Notes: generated by a model not told the origin, from the letters alone. Positions 7,865-16,800 are shown, counted from the stretch's first letter. The stretch: DNA of 25,709 bases from CAWUKT01 sp963923035 (GCA_963923035.1 CAWUKT010000097.1:1-25709), one strand, 5' to 3'. Made by a program: numbers and translations.

Positions 7865-8160
7865 AAAGTGTGACTTTGGTTAAAAACAGAAAAAATGAAA
7901 GCCTTAAATATCTTTACCGCAACCCTTTAGGGGCCGGTTTAAGTTCTGTACGATTTTATTCTTGGTAAATGAAAGCCTAAGAGAAGCTAGGCAATTGATC
8001 CGAAAATTCAAAATTTACAGCTTACAAACATTCCTTGCCCCTCTCCCAACCAACTGCCCATTTTGCCGTACAACCACCTCAAGGCTGTGGGTTATATTTC
8101 CTTTTCAATGACGTACTTTGCTTCTTGGCGCCGTCCGAGGGGCTGATCAATTGTTGCTAT
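7865..8160. other. Divergent intergenic region between the modification cluster and ftsX
   Basis: About 296 nt without a gene. It must hold the promoter of the minus-strand four-gene cluster and that of the plus-strand ftsX operon. I saw only weak partial matches to TAnnTTTG (for example AATGTTTG on the minus strand at 8025-8032) and small inverted repeats (GCCTA/TAGGC at 7976-7993). The FtsX frame stays open upstream to 8035, but that part does not look coding. Confidence 0.45.
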
Positions 8161-9063
8161 ATGTCAGACGCTTACAAATATATCCGGGGACGTACCCGCA
8201 GTACCGTATATACTTCGCTCTTCATCATCTCCCTGGTGATGTTGGTGATGGGTTTGTTTGCCACCATGTCGGTATACAGCTATGTGGAGTTGGAACGGGC
8301 GCAGGAAAAGGTGGAAATGATGTTGGAACTCCCGGATGATGCGGCCGACGAAAATGTGGATGCGCTGGAAGAGTGGTTGACGGAGCAGACCTGGGTGAAA
8401 GAGGTCCACTATACTTCCAAAGCCGAAGCGGGAGAGATCTTTTTGGAAGAGGTGGGGGAAGAATTTCTGGATTTGATGGGTGGTACCAATCCATTGCCCG
8501 CCTCCTTTGACATTTCCCTAGACATCACCTACATCAATTCGGACAGCCTGGCCATGATCGACGAAAAGTTGACCGGGCAGGAGATTCAAGGCATCCGCGA
8601 CATTGTCTATCCGATCACTGAGATCGAGCAATTGCGGGAAAATACCTTTGATCGCATGAAAATCGCTGGCGCCATCGGCCTGGTGGTCGCCCTCATTGCA
8701 TTTTTCATTGTGAACGGTACGATTCGGCTGGCCATCTACGCCAAGCGGCTGGTCATCCGCTCCATGCAATTGATTGGTGCCACCAATGGCTTTATCCGCC
8801 GGCCTTTTATCCGAATGGGCATCATGCAGGGGCTGACCGGCGCCCTGATTGCCGTAGGACTCCTTTTGGGCACCCTCTTCGTTCTCATGCAGTTCGAAGT
8901 CAGCCTTTATGCGAAGTCCGACACAATAAAGGAGTTGCTGTTTCGTTGGGAATTTATGGTTTTGTTAGGGGGAATTGTTATTTTCGGGGCCATCTTGGGA
9001 TGGTTCAGCAGCATTTGGGCTGTCAACCGATTCCTCAACAAGAACCTGGACCAATTGATATAA
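8161..9063 (+). CDS. ftsX: Cell-division permease-like protein FtsX
   Basis: This 300-residue inner-membrane protein has the FtsX plan: a short cytoplasmic N-terminus (YKYIRGRTRST), TM1 at about 18-40, an extracytoplasmic domain with the VDALEEWL..VKEVHYTSKAEAGEIFLEEVGEEF block, then three C-terminal helices with the conserved region FIVNGTIRLAIYAKRLVIRS before the second. FtsX pairs with the ATPase FtsE to control peptidoglycan hydrolases at the division site; ftsE is not in the window. I placed the start at ATG 8161, which gives the usual N-terminus; an upstream TTG (8035) would add about 42 atypical residues. It is the first gene of a run with DUF3098, uppP, truB and ribF, a gene order seen widely in Bacteroidota. 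Confidence 0.92.
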   Translation: MSDAYKYIRGRTRSTVYTSLFIISLVMLVMGLFATMSVYSYVELERAQEKVEMMLELPDDAADENVDALEEWLTEQTWVKEVHYTSKAEAGEIFLEEVGEEFLDLMGGTNPLPASFDISLDITYINSDSLAMIDEKLTGQEIQGIRDIVYPITEIEQLRENTFDRMKIAGAIGLVVALIAFFIVNGTIRLAIYAKRLVIRSMQLIGATNGFIRRPFIRMGIMQGLTGALIAVGLLLGTLFVLMQFEVSLYAKSDTIKELLFRWEFMVLLGGIVIFGAILGWFSSIWAVNRFLNKNLDQLI

Positions 9064-9068
9064 ACGTC

Positions 9069-9308
9069 ATGCAACTTCCGTTCAAATCCAAAAATGTCCT
9101 CTTCATCCTGATTGGTATCGGTCTGATCTTCCTGGCCTACGTACTGATGGGCATGGAAGACTTCAAAGATGCAACTGATGGCTTTTCATTGGCCCTGGAT
9201 GTTTCTCCGGTGATGATCATCGCGGGCCACGTCGTGATGATCTATGGCATCGTCGCCCGCTTCACCGGCAACAAAGAGGCCTCTTCCGAAGAAGCCCCCC
9301 AATCCTGA
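9069..9308 (+). CDS. DUF3098 small membrane protein
   Basis: A 79-residue protein with two hydrophobic helices, VLFILIGIGLIFLAYVLMG (about 10-28) and VSPVMIIAGHVVMIYGIVA (about 46-64), and a short acidic tail. The first helix followed by a GMEDFKDATDGFS-like loop fits the DUF3098 family, which in Bacteroidota sits between ftsX and uppP. Its function is unknown. Position suggests a link to envelope synthesis or division. The start is ATG 9069, 5 nt after the ftsX stop. Confidence 0.85.
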   Translation: MQLPFKSKNVLFILIGIGLIFLAYVLMGMEDFKDATDGFSLALDVSPVMIIAGHVVMIYGIVARFTGNKEASSEEAPQS

Positions 9309-9329
9309 TTCCCCCCTTAATTCTCGTCT

Positions 9330-10139
9330 ATGGATAGCTTAGAGGCGCTATGGCTAGGCATCCTGCAAGGCCTGACCGAGTACCTTCCTGTCAGCAGCTC
9401 CGGCCACCTGGTCATCGGAGCCGAAATGATGGATGTAAAGGACCCCGATCGCAATCTGTTGTTTTCCGTCCTGGTCCACGCCGCTACTTCCCTCAGTTCC
9501 ATTCTCATTTTCCGTAAAGAAATCGGTTCCATTCTGAAGGAATTGTTCGCTTTCAAATGGAACGAAGGCACCCGTTACGTGGCGATGCTGGCCCTCTCGG
9601 CGATTCCGGTCGTCGTGGTCGGTCTCTTCTTTGAGGACGAGATCGAAGCCTTGTTCCAGGATTCCATCGGCCTCGTCGGAGCCATGTGGATCGTGACGGG
9701 CGGACTGTTGATGTTCACTTACTTCGTCAAAAAACACGACCGCCCCCTCGGTTTCGGCAATACCTTCATCATGGGGATTGCCCAGGCCATCGCGGTCATC
9801 CCCGGCATATCCCGATCCGGAGCCACCATTGCCACCGGACTGCTTCAAAAAGCCGATAAAACCCGCCTCGCTCAGTTTTCCTTCCTCATGGTCATTGTTC
9901 CGATTCTGGGGAAGGCCTTGTTGGACGTGAAAAAAATCGCCGAAGGTGATGCAGCAGCTGCTGGTGCTACGGATGATCCCATGCCGCTCGTCGTCGGATT
10001 CTTCTCCGCCTTCATCGTCGGCGTCATTGCCTGCCGGGCCATGCTCGCCATCGTCAAGCGGAACAAGCTCTGGTACTTTTCGATCTATTGCTTTATCGCC
10101 GGAGCCATCGCTCTGGGGTATGAATTCGGCTTGTTTTGA
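9330..10139 (+). CDS. uppP: Undecaprenyl-diphosphatase UppP/BacA
   Basis: This 269-residue polytopic membrane enzyme removes a phosphate from undecaprenyl diphosphate, recycling the lipid carrier for peptidoglycan and other surface polymers. Overexpression of the family gives bacitracin resistance. Both signature regions are present: QGLTEYLPVSSSGHL (residues about 14-28, with the catalytic Glu and Ser-rich loop) and the inverted-repeat counterpart PGISRSGATIATGL (about 156-169). Length is normal for the family. The gene starts 21 nt after the DUF3098 stop, and its TGA overlaps the TTG start of truB. Confidence 0.96.
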   Translation: MDSLEALWLGILQGLTEYLPVSSSGHLVIGAEMMDVKDPDRNLLFSVLVHAATSLSSILIFRKEIGSILKELFAFKWNEGTRYVAMLALSAIPVVVVGLFFEDEIEALFQDSIGLVGAMWIVTGGLLMFTYFVKKHDRPLGFGNTFIMGIAQAIAVIPGISRSGATIATGLLQKADKTRLAQFSFLMVIVPILGKALLDVKKIAEGDAAAAGATDDPMPLVVGFFSAFIVGVIACRAMLAIVKRNKLWYFSIYCFIAGAIALGYEFGLF

Positions 10140-10849
10140 ACAAAGACATTTCCCAATTGGACTTTGCGGCCGGAGAAACACTCCTCTTTGACAAACCAAA
10201 GGGCTGGACTTCATTTGATGTGGTCAAAAAGGTCCGGGGATTGGTCAGAGTGAAAAAGGTGGGCCATGCCGGCACCCTTGACCCACTCGCTACTGGTCTG
10301 TTGATTTTGTGTACGGGGAAAAAGACGAAGACCATTGAGTCGATTCAGGGACAGGAAAAGGAATACGAAGTCGAATTTCGGCTGGGAGCGACCACGCCCA
10401 GCTACGATGCGGAGTTCCCTCCGGAAAATATCGTGGATTGCAGCCACCTGACGGAAGCGGATCTGGAGCGGGAATTGGAGCAGTTCAGGGGCGAGATCGA
10501 GCAGTATCCGCCGAAATTTTCGGCGGTCAAGGTCGGCGGCAAACGGGCCTACAAAGCGGCCCGCAAGGGTCAGGACATTGAATTGCGGCCTCGAAATGTC
10601 ACTGTTTACGCCTTTGATTTACTCGAATTCCGGGCCCCTGATTGGGGCCGCGCGGTGATTCGTTGCAGCAAGGGCACCTATATCCGTTCACTCGTCCACG
10701 ATCTGGGGCAGGCGCTGGGAGTCGGCGGCTATATCCTTGAGTTGAAGCGGACGCGGATCGGGCCTCATCAGCTTGAAAATGCTTGGGAAATTAACGAGTT
10801 TGCGGAGAGCTTAAAGGAATTTCGCGCCTCGCAACAGGAAAAAGAATGA
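10136..10849 (+). CDS. truB: tRNA pseudouridine(55) synthase TruB
   Basis: This 237-residue enzyme makes pseudouridine 55 in the T-loop of tRNAs. The catalytic motif GHAGTLDPLATG holds the nucleophilic Asp at residue 49. Other conserved blocks are DKPKGWTSFDVV near the N-terminus, KFSAVKVGGKRAYKAARKG, and CSKGTYIRSLVHDLG. It is of the short Bacteroidota type, lacking the extra C-terminal PUA domain of the longer enzymes. No ATG is available before the conserved N-terminus; the start is a TTG at 10136 that overlaps the uppP stop (TTGA), implying coupled translation. Its own stop overlaps the ribF ATG (ATGA). Confidence 0.95.
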   Translation: MNKDISQLDFAAGETLLFDKPKGWTSFDVVKKVRGLVRVKKVGHAGTLDPLATGLLILCTGKKTKTIESIQGQEKEYEVEFRLGATTPSYDAEFPPENIVDCSHLTEADLERELEQFRGEIEQYPPKFSAVKVGGKRAYKAARKGQDIELRPRNVTVYAFDLLEFRAPDWGRAVIRCSKGTYIRSLVHDLGQALGVGGYILELKRTRIGPHQLENAWEINEFAESLKEFRASQQEKE

Positions 10850-11790
10850 AAGTTTACCGGAGCCTGGATACGTATGTCAAAGGCGATCGTCCGGTCGCCA
10901 CGATCGGGACCTTTGACGGAGTCCATTTTGGCCACCAGGAAATTTTAAACAGCGTCATCCGTTCCGCCGAGGAAATCGGAGGAGAAAGCGTTGTGATTTC
11001 TTTTGATCCCCATCCCCGCTTGTTTCTCTACCCCGAAGACAATCCCCTCCGTCTCCTTCAGACCATCGACGAGAAAATTGAGCGGATGGCTGCTTTGGGG
11101 ATCGACAAATTCCTCCTCATCCCGTTCAACAAGCAATTTTCCCGACTCACCTCTCACCAATTCATTGAAAAGGTGCTGATTGAGACCGTTGGGATTGATA
11201 AAATTGTGATTGGTTATGACCACCGATTCGGTAAAAATCGCACCGGGAGCATTGAAGAGCTGCGGGAATACCAGGATGGCCAGGGATTTGATGTTCAGGA
11301 GATTCCGGCTCAGGAAGTCAATGATGCCAAGGTGAGCAGCACCAAGGTGCGTAATGCCCTGCTCGCCGGAGATGTGGCCACCGCGAACAAGTTTCTTGGT
11401 TATGAATACCCGGTGACGGGAGAAGTCATCGAGGGCGAGAAGTTGGGCCGGACCATTGGTTATCCCACCGCGAATATTCAGCCGCAGGACCGCTTTAAGC
11501 TGATTCCTGGAGATGGCGTTTACCTGGCCGCCATTGAGGTCGGGGGAAAAAAGTACCACGGCATGCTCAATATTGGCAAAAAGCCCACCGTCGGCGTCTT
11601 TCCTCGCGGATTGGAAATCAACATCTTCGATTTTGAAGGAGATATTTATGGCGAAACGGTTACCCTTCGGTTCATGGATTGGATCCGGCCGGACCGGAAA
11701 TTTGATTCGCTGGAAGCCCTGATCAAGGCCATCGACAATGATAAAGTGGCGTGCATGACCCGGCTTCGTGCCTTGGGCCTGAGAGACTAA
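10846..11790 (+). CDS. ribF: Bifunctional riboflavin kinase/FAD synthetase RibF
   Basis: This 314-residue enzyme phosphorylates riboflavin to FMN and adenylylates FMN to FAD. The N-terminal nucleotidyltransferase has GTFDGVHFGH at 21-30, VISFDPHP and IGYDHRFGKNRTG, ending with the SSTKVRNALLAGDV segment. The C-terminal flavokinase domain, from about 185, has GEKLGRTIGYPTANI, PGDGVYLA, MLNIGKKPTV and a late EINIFDF strand. Length matches the family. It overlaps truB by 4 nt and ends the ftsX-ribF run. No clear terminator hairpin follows. Confidence 0.96.
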   Translation: MKVYRSLDTYVKGDRPVATIGTFDGVHFGHQEILNSVIRSAEEIGGESVVISFDPHPRLFLYPEDNPLRLLQTIDEKIERMAALGIDKFLLIPFNKQFSRLTSHQFIEKVLIETVGIDKIVIGYDHRFGKNRTGSIEELREYQDGQGFDVQEIPAQEVNDAKVSSTKVRNALLAGDVATANKFLGYEYPVTGEVIEGEKLGRTIGYPTANIQPQDRFKLIPGDGVYLAAIEVGGKKYHGMLNIGKKPTVGVFPRGLEINIFDFEGDIYGETVTLRFMDWIRPDRKFDSLEALIKAIDNDKVACMTRLRALGLRD

Positions 11791-12086
11791 GCCTTGCTAC
11801 TGAAAACAGAATACCGACCTTTATATATCCCCCCAAACACCCATTTCTTATTTTATTGGCATTTTCGAAAACCCCCTCTTGAAAAATTAGTTGCTTTCGT
11901 GCACCTTTGAAGAGTCGTTAAGGAAATGAAGGGAAGCACTGCGGAGAAACGGCGTCCATACTCCCACCAACATTTTTCTTTTCAGGTTTCGACAAGAGTC
12001 GCGGTTCAATCGATTGATTGTGCCCGAATCCTTGTGGCCCTGAATTCGACGGAATTTTTATAGGATTAAAAAACGCGACACGTCTT
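11791..12086. other. Intergenic region after ribF
   Basis: About 300 nt with no recognisable gene, tRNA-like fold, strong hairpin or promoter pair. A run of seven pyrimidines (CCCCCC) near 11830 and the local duplication CGATTGATTG at 12011-12020 are the only visible features. Confidence 0.4.
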
Positions 12087-12290
12087 ATGAATATCATGAA
12101 TCGCCCCGGAGAAGGGCTTGGAGGAGTATTGCCTTTTACAAAAGATCAAGGTGAAATCTGCCCTTTTCGAAGCATCGAAATGCGGATGTTAAAGGAGCGG
12201 ATGGTCACCCGCATGGTGAAGCAACTGCCGATTCGTCCCAGAGAGGCAGCACAAGTGGTCGCCATGGGGAATCAGATGAGGGGAAAATAG
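12087..12290 (+). CDS. Possible small hypothetical protein (67 aa)
   Basis: An open frame of 67 residues from ATG 12087 (open upstream to a TTG at 12018). It is rich in Met and Arg, with a basic C-terminal half (MLKERMVTRMVKQLPIRPREAAQVV) that could form a helix. It resembles nothing I know. There is no good ribosome-binding site. It ends 27 nt before the alpha/beta hydrolase start. It may be spurious. Confidence 0.25.
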   Translation: MNIMNRPGEGLGGVLPFTKDQGEICPFRSIEMRMLKERMVTRMVKQLPIRPREAAQVVAMGNQMRGK

Positions 12291-12317
12291 TATCTTGGAT
12301 GGATCAATCTTCGAACC

Positions 12318-13016
12318 ATGGAAAAACCCGCTTTGATTCTATTGCATGGCGCCCTCGGAGCTGCCAGCCAATTCCAGCCTTGGAAAGCCACTCTTGAGGA
12401 ACACTTTGAACTGTTCATTCCAGAATTGGAAGGCCACGGAGGCCAGCCCTTTGCTGATCGACCCTTCCGAATTGAACATTTCGCTGAAAATCTGCGTGAA
12501 TTCGTCCACCAGCACAATCTAACGGGTGCGATGATCTTTGGCTACAGCATGGGCGGATACATTGCCCTATACGAATCGGTCCAGAGCCCGGGAATATTTT
12601 CCAAGGTGTTCACTTTCGCCACCAAGTTTGGCTGGAATCCAGAATCTGCTGCCCAGGAATCGAAGATGTTGAATCCAGGAAAAATACAGGAAAAGGTTCC
12701 CCACTTCGCAAAAGCTCTTGAGGACCGCCACTTTGGAAATAATTGGCAAGACCACCTCAATAAAACCGCGGAGTTGATGATTGATCTCGGCAATAATCCC
12801 AGGCTCAATGAAGCCGTCCTCAGCCAGGTCAACGTTCCCTGCCGAATTGGAGTTGGCGAGAAAGACAGAATGGTTTCAGAAGCAGAAACCAGATGGGCAG
12901 CCGATCATATCCCCCGCTCTCAATTCCTTCAATTGTCCGGAACCCCACATCCCATTGAAAAAATCAGTCTGGAAACGCTTCTTCCCGAGATTTTGAACTT
13001 TTTTACCAATTACTGA
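12318..13016 (+). CDS. Alpha/beta-fold hydrolase
   Basis: This 232-residue cytosolic protein carries the full hydrolase triad: nucleophile elbow GYSMGG with Ser77, Asp183 in GEKDRM and His211 in SGTPHPIEK. The oxyanion HG (10-11) lies in LILLHGALGAASQFQPW. A lid region covers about 100-165. The layout is close to small carboxylesterase, MenH-like and homoserine acetyltransferase-like hydrolases; the substrate cannot be told. It stands alone between ribF and gldM and is followed by a terminator-like hairpin. Confidence 0.88.
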   Translation: MEKPALILLHGALGAASQFQPWKATLEEHFELFIPELEGHGGQPFADRPFRIEHFAENLREFVHQHNLTGAMIFGYSMGGYIALYESVQSPGIFSKVFTFATKFGWNPESAAQESKMLNPGKIQEKVPHFAKALEDRHFGNNWQDHLNKTAELMIDLGNNPRLNEAVLSQVNVPCRIGVGEKDRMVSEAETRWAADHIPRSQFLQLSGTPHPIEKISLETLLPEILNFFTNY

Positions 13017-13058
13017 AAAGAAGCTGTAACCAATTTCATTCTGGGTATTGTGAGAGGG

Positions 13059-13101
13059 AAAGCAGGAAAATTCCCTTCGGGATCAACCGCGCCTGCTTTT
13101 T
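13059..13101 (+). terminator. Probable terminator after the alpha/beta hydrolase
   Basis: An outer 8-bp stem AAAGCAGG/CCTGCTTT (13059-13066 with 13092-13099) is followed by T residues, and an inner small hairpin TCCC-TTC-GGGA (13072-13082) lies in the loop. The loop is longer than usual (25 nt), so efficiency is uncertain. Confidence 0.5.
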
Positions 13102-13224
13102 GAGAAGCATCTCCATGTACGCCATCTATCCAGACCTGGGCTACCCGCCCGGAGGCTATCGGTGTGCCTGTACCCTAACCTTTCAATTGTCACTTATTAA
13201 CCAGAATTACCAAGGAGAAAAATC

Positions 13225-14913
13225 ATGGCGGGATCTAAATTATCAGCCAGACAAAAAATGATCAACATGATGTACCTCGTGTTGACCGCAATGCTGGCGC
13301 TCAATGTAAGCTCAGAAATTCTTCTGGCCTTTGACACCCTCAGAGGCTCATTGGCCGTCTCGGCGGCTGCCTCAGCCGATAACAATGAGGACCTGGCGAA
13401 GGCCATCTTGACCAGTGTCCAGAACGAGGAAAAAGGCGGAAATACGGACCACTCTTACCTCCGCCCCCTGATCAACCAGGCGACCAGTGAGTCGAGCAAA
13501 ATGGTGGTCTATCTAAGTCAGATCACCGAAGACCTCGAAGTCATCGGAAAGAAAGACGAAGAAACTGGCGAAATCGTTCGCAACGACGAAACGATGAAAA
13601 ACTACCGCTATTGGCTCGGCGATGATGATGAAGCCAATCAAGGCCGTGGAAACGGAAAAGCGCTGGAACTACGCGAAAAGCTCAACGGCTTTGTCGCCTG
13701 GGCCAACCAACTCATCCAGGACAACCTCGATGAAGGGGAGACACCTCTCGTTTTCAATGACATTGCCCTTGAGCCGGCCGACGATCCAAATGTCACCAAG
13801 CCGGAGGCCAAGGAAAAGACCTGGGAATACCTCACCTTCCATGAAAAGCCCGTTGTTGCCGATATGGCGATGGTCGAAAAGTACAAAACCGATATTCGAA
13901 CCATCGAAACCCGGCTCCTGAACTTTTTCAAGGGCAAACTGGATGATATCAATATCACCGTGGACAGCATCTTCGCCTTCGAAGCGCCTTCCGCCGGCGT
14001 GGTCACTGCTGGCATGAAATACGAGACCAGAATTTTGGTCGGGATGGCTTCCAATAGCGTGAAGCCTGAGTTTGTCGGCTCCGGTATCACCACTGATCCC
14101 GGAGGCAGTACCGCAACCATGAGCATGATGGCGAATGGCAGCGTCATCCCGGCCAATGCCACCGAGGGCATTCAGCGCTATCGCGCTACGATCAAGGTTC
14201 CGACCCGCGATGGCGGGGTGATGGAGCTTCCTCTGGAAGGCGAATTCAAAGTCCGCAAACCTGAGATTCAGGTGCGCTCGAAAGAGCTGCAATTGCTCTA
14301 CAAAGGATGTGGCAACACTGTCGTAGTGGATGCTCCCACCTTAGGCGAGCTCTACAACCCTGATTTCAGCCAGTCTACGGGTGGTCAGATTGTCCGCAAT
14401 CCTTCCAACCGGAAGGAAATCACGATTGTGCCCGGCCAACGGAGGTTCAAACTCTCCGTCTATACGAATACCAATGGGCAAAAGATCAAACTGGATGAAT
14501 TGAATTACAAGGTGATCAATCCGCCCAAGCCGAGAATCTCAGTCTTTGATTCCCGGGGCCGGGAATACAATGGGATTTCTCCCATCAGCAAACGGACTTC
14601 CGTCACCGTCAAGGTCATCCCCGATGCCGAATTCAAAGCCTCACTGCCCCGGGATGCCCGCTACAAAGCGGCCAAGGTCCGCATTCTTTACAGTCCTGGT
14701 ATGATTGCCCCCACCGAAGTGGCTTCGGTGAGTGGCGCCCAAATCATGAACGGAGTTAATCTCAAATTGAACCAGGGACGCCTCCGAAATGCAGTGCCCG
14801 GCGACAAAATCTATGTCCAGGTAGAAGGGATTAAGCGGGTGAATTTCCAGAACAAATCCATCGAAGAGAATATTCCACTTCCCGACCGGACGTTTGCCAT
14901 CGTCCTTCGGTAG
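13225..14913 (+). CDS. gldM: Gliding motility/type IX secretion protein GldM (PorM-like)
   Basis: This 562-residue protein matches GldM from end to end. It has a short N-terminus MAGSKLSARQKMINMMYLVLTAMLALNVSSEIL with a single transmembrane helix (about 12-30). A long helical periplasmic domain follows, then beta-rich domains including LEGEFKVRKPEIQVRS, LYKGCGNTVVVDAP and the C-terminal IPLPDRTFAIVLR. GldM spans the periplasm with GldL and, powered by proton flow, drives type IX secretion and gliding. The start is supported by AAGGAG 7 nt upstream. Unusually, gldK, gldL and gldN are not adjacent: the upstream gene is a hydrolase and a strong terminator follows immediately. It may be the only copy or a duplicate. 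Confidence 0.93.
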   Translation: MAGSKLSARQKMINMMYLVLTAMLALNVSSEILLAFDTLRGSLAVSAAASADNNEDLAKAILTSVQNEEKGGNTDHSYLRPLINQATSESSKMVVYLSQITEDLEVIGKKDEETGEIVRNDETMKNYRYWLGDDDEANQGRGNGKALELREKLNGFVAWANQLIQDNLDEGETPLVFNDIALEPADDPNVTKPEAKEKTWEYLTFHEKPVVADMAMVEKYKTDIRTIETRLLNFFKGKLDDINITVDSIFAFEAPSAGVVTAGMKYETRILVGMASNSVKPEFVGSGITTDPGGSTATMSMMANGSVIPANATEGIQRYRATIKVPTRDGGVMELPLEGEFKVRKPEIQVRSKELQLLYKGCGNTVVVDAPTLGELYNPDFSQSTGGQIVRNPSNRKEITIVPGQRRFKLSVYTNTNGQKIKLDELNYKVINPPKPRISVFDSRGREYNGISPISKRTSVTVKVIPDAEFKASLPRDARYKAAKVRILYSPGMIAPTEVASVSGAQIMNGVNLKLNQGRLRNAVPGDKIYVQVEGIKRVNFQNKSIEENIPLPDRTFAIVLR

Positions 14914-14943
14914 ATAGCTGCCTGATAACCATTTCTTAGTGTC

Positions 14944-14978
14944 GGAATTGTCCCCTTCATGGGGGCAATTCCTTTTTT
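14944..14978 (+). terminator. Strong Rho-independent terminator of gldM
   Basis: A 12-bp stem (14944-14955 with 14961-14972, GGAATTGTCCCC pairing with GGGGGCAATTCC, one G-T pair) closes a 5-nt loop and is followed by six T residues. It lies 31 nt after the gldM stop. Confidence 0.92.
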
Positions 14979-15351
14979 ATTGGGAAGGCTGTCGTAGCCG
15001 AATTGGAGTGCAACCAAAGAAAGACTACGGAATATGAAGATATAAAACCTGTTGTATTCAGAAGGGTAAACAAAAAATTGCCTTGTCCCAAAAAGATGGG
15101 ACCTGCGCCGGGAGGCACAGGTCCACATTAGAATAAATCAATCAACAAGTTCTAATTTTTAATCGTCTTCGTTCACTTACAGGAACGATGACGGTGTATT
15201 TTTAAGTATATAAATTCTCTTAATTCAAGAGTTTGTTTGACAACACTATGCAAATCACGGAAGAAACCGAAACAAAAGCAACATCTTAGCTAAAAAAATG
15301 TCGCTTTTTGCGGTATTTCCCGATTCGTATTAACCCAAAACCATTAAGTAA
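14979..15351. other. Convergent intergenic region with overlapping hairpins
   Basis: About 370 nt separate the gldM terminator from the end of the minus-strand DUF819 gene. Two perfect hairpins share bases: GTCCCA/TGGGAC (15085-15090 with 15097-15102) and GGACCTG/CAGGTCC (15099-15105 with 15118-15124). Read on the minus strand, the second is followed by CATCTTTTT and could end DUF819 transcription. A weaker CTCTT/AAGAG hairpin lies near 15215. No gene is seen. Confidence 0.45.
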
Positions 15352-16800
15352 TCAGGGAGCGACGCTTTGCATTATTATACCGCAAAGCCACGCAGCGTAA
15401 GTGCCGACGGCATAGCCGAGCACTGCCAAAAGCACTCCCACCGGCGCCAGCGCCGGGTGAAATGCAGAGGCCACAATCGGGGCCGATGCAGCCCCGCCAA
15501 CATTGGCTTGGCTACCCACTGCAATCATAAAGAAAGGCGCCCGGATCAAACGGCCCACCAGCAGCAAAATGCTGACGTGAACCAACATCCAAATTAAGCC
15601 AACTGCAAATAAACCAGGGGTTTCCGCAATCGCGCCGATGTCCATTTTCATACCAATGGTGGCGACCAGGACATACAAAAAGAGGCTGCCGAACCGCGAG
15701 GCTCCGGCACCTTCAAACTTCCGCGCGCGGGTGAAGGACAGGATCAAACCACCCGTGGTAGCGAAAACGATCAGCCAAAAGAATTTGGAGGTCAAACTGA
15801 ACTTGGCGAGGAAAGGATAATTTGCCTCTATCGCAGGCGCGATAATGTCAGCGAAGAAATGGGACAGGGCTGTCACCCCAAAGGCAACTGCCAACATGGC
15901 CATGATGTCCGAGAGATTGGGGATTCGCATGACCTGTGCCTGGTAATCTTCGATGTTTTTCCGCACCTCATCCACTGCCGACGCATCTGCCTTGAATACC
16001 TTGTCGATATCCTTCGAAATGCCCGCACCATACAACAAGAAGGCCATCCAAACATTCGCGACGATCACGTCGACCGCGATCATCGATGAGAAGATCGCAT
16101 CACTCGCTCCGAAAACCTCTTTCATCGCGGTCTGATTCGCGCCACCACCGATCCAGCTACCAGCCACAGTGGTCAAGCCCCGCCATACGGCATCGGGACC
16201 TTCTCCGCCAACAATATCAGGAGCGATCGATCCCATGATCATCAACGCGATCGGTCCACCGATCAAAATGCCCAAGGTTCCAGCCCCAAACATTGCAATG
16301 GCTTTGAAACCCAGCTTGCGAATGCCCTTTAAGTCTATGCTCAGCGTCAGCAGCACCAAACTCGTCGGCAGGAGATACCGGGAGGCCACATAATACAGGT
16401 CCCCACTCGTTTTTTCTCCATCAATCACCCCCAGACTGTTGAAAATGGCTGGCACAAAATAACAGAGCAACAGGGCTGGGACAAACGTGTAAAACTGCTT
16501 CCAAAACCCTGTTTTGATGGAAGAGGTATAGAAAATACTCCCCAAAATGACCATCAGTAATCCGAATACCACCGCATTGTTGCTCAAAAATGGCTCCTTC
16601 GCTTCTACCACTTCCGGTTCCGGCGCCACTTCTTCCACTGTGGTTTCAGGTTGCGGCGTTCCATTCTGAGCCAACCATTCTGTCTGCGATTTCTCGGAAG
16701 AATCGTCTGCCCATTGAGCGTAGCCCCATTGGAACGCAACCCCTAAAAAGGCGCAAACCAGTAAAAATAAAAGCGATTTTCGGATCATTGTTTTTCCCAT
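15352..16800 (-). CDS. DUF819 (YjcL-like) multi-pass membrane protein
   Basis: This 482-residue protein has an N-terminal hydrophobic segment (SLLFLLVCAFLGVAFQWGYA) followed by a Glu/Pro-rich periplasmic-type stretch (about residues 35-68). About ten membrane helices follow. The conserved DUF819 features are the GSWIGGGANQTAMKE loop with small residues, LTLSIDLKGIRKLG, LYVLVATIGMKMDIGAI, and the late GSQANVGGAASAPIVASAFHP loop. These two GGxAN-type loops sit in inverted halves, as in secondary carriers of the bile-acid/CPA transporter superfamily; the substrate is unknown. The added N-terminal hydrophobic and Glu/Pro part is longer than the family core. I chose ATG 16800; TTG 16812 and ATG 16788 are alternatives. 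Confidence 0.85.
   Translation of the reverse strand: MGKTMIRKSLLFLLVCAFLGVAFQWGYAQWADDSSEKSQTEWLAQNGTPQPETTVEEVAPEPEVVEAKEPFLSNNAVVFGLLMVILGSIFYTSSIKTGFWKQFYTFVPALLLCYFVPAIFNSLGVIDGEKTSGDLYYVASRYLLPTSLVLLTLSIDLKGIRKLGFKAIAMFGAGTLGILIGGPIALMIMGSIAPDIVGGEGPDAVWRGLTTVAGSWIGGGANQTAMKEVFGASDAIFSSMIAVDVIVANVWMAFLLYGAGISKDIDKVFKADASAVDEVRKNIEDYQAQVMRIPNLSDIMAMLAVAFGVTALSHFFADIIAPAIEANYPFLAKFSLTSKFFWLIVFATTGGLILSFTRARKFEGAGASRFGSLFLYVLVATIGMKMDIGAIAETPGLFAVGLIWMLVHVSILLLVGRLIRAPFFMIAVGSQANVGGAASAPIVASAFHPALAPVGVLLAVLGYAVGTYAAWLCGIIMQSVAP

Noticed and set aside
11980..12060. tRNA-like segment (GGTTCAATC and nearby short inverted repeats)
   Set aside because: No acceptor stem, D-arm or anticodon arm can be drawn around it.
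13116..13262. 48-codon open frame upstream of and overlapping gldM
   Set aside because: No ribosome-binding site, unusual composition, and it overlaps the well-supported gldM start.
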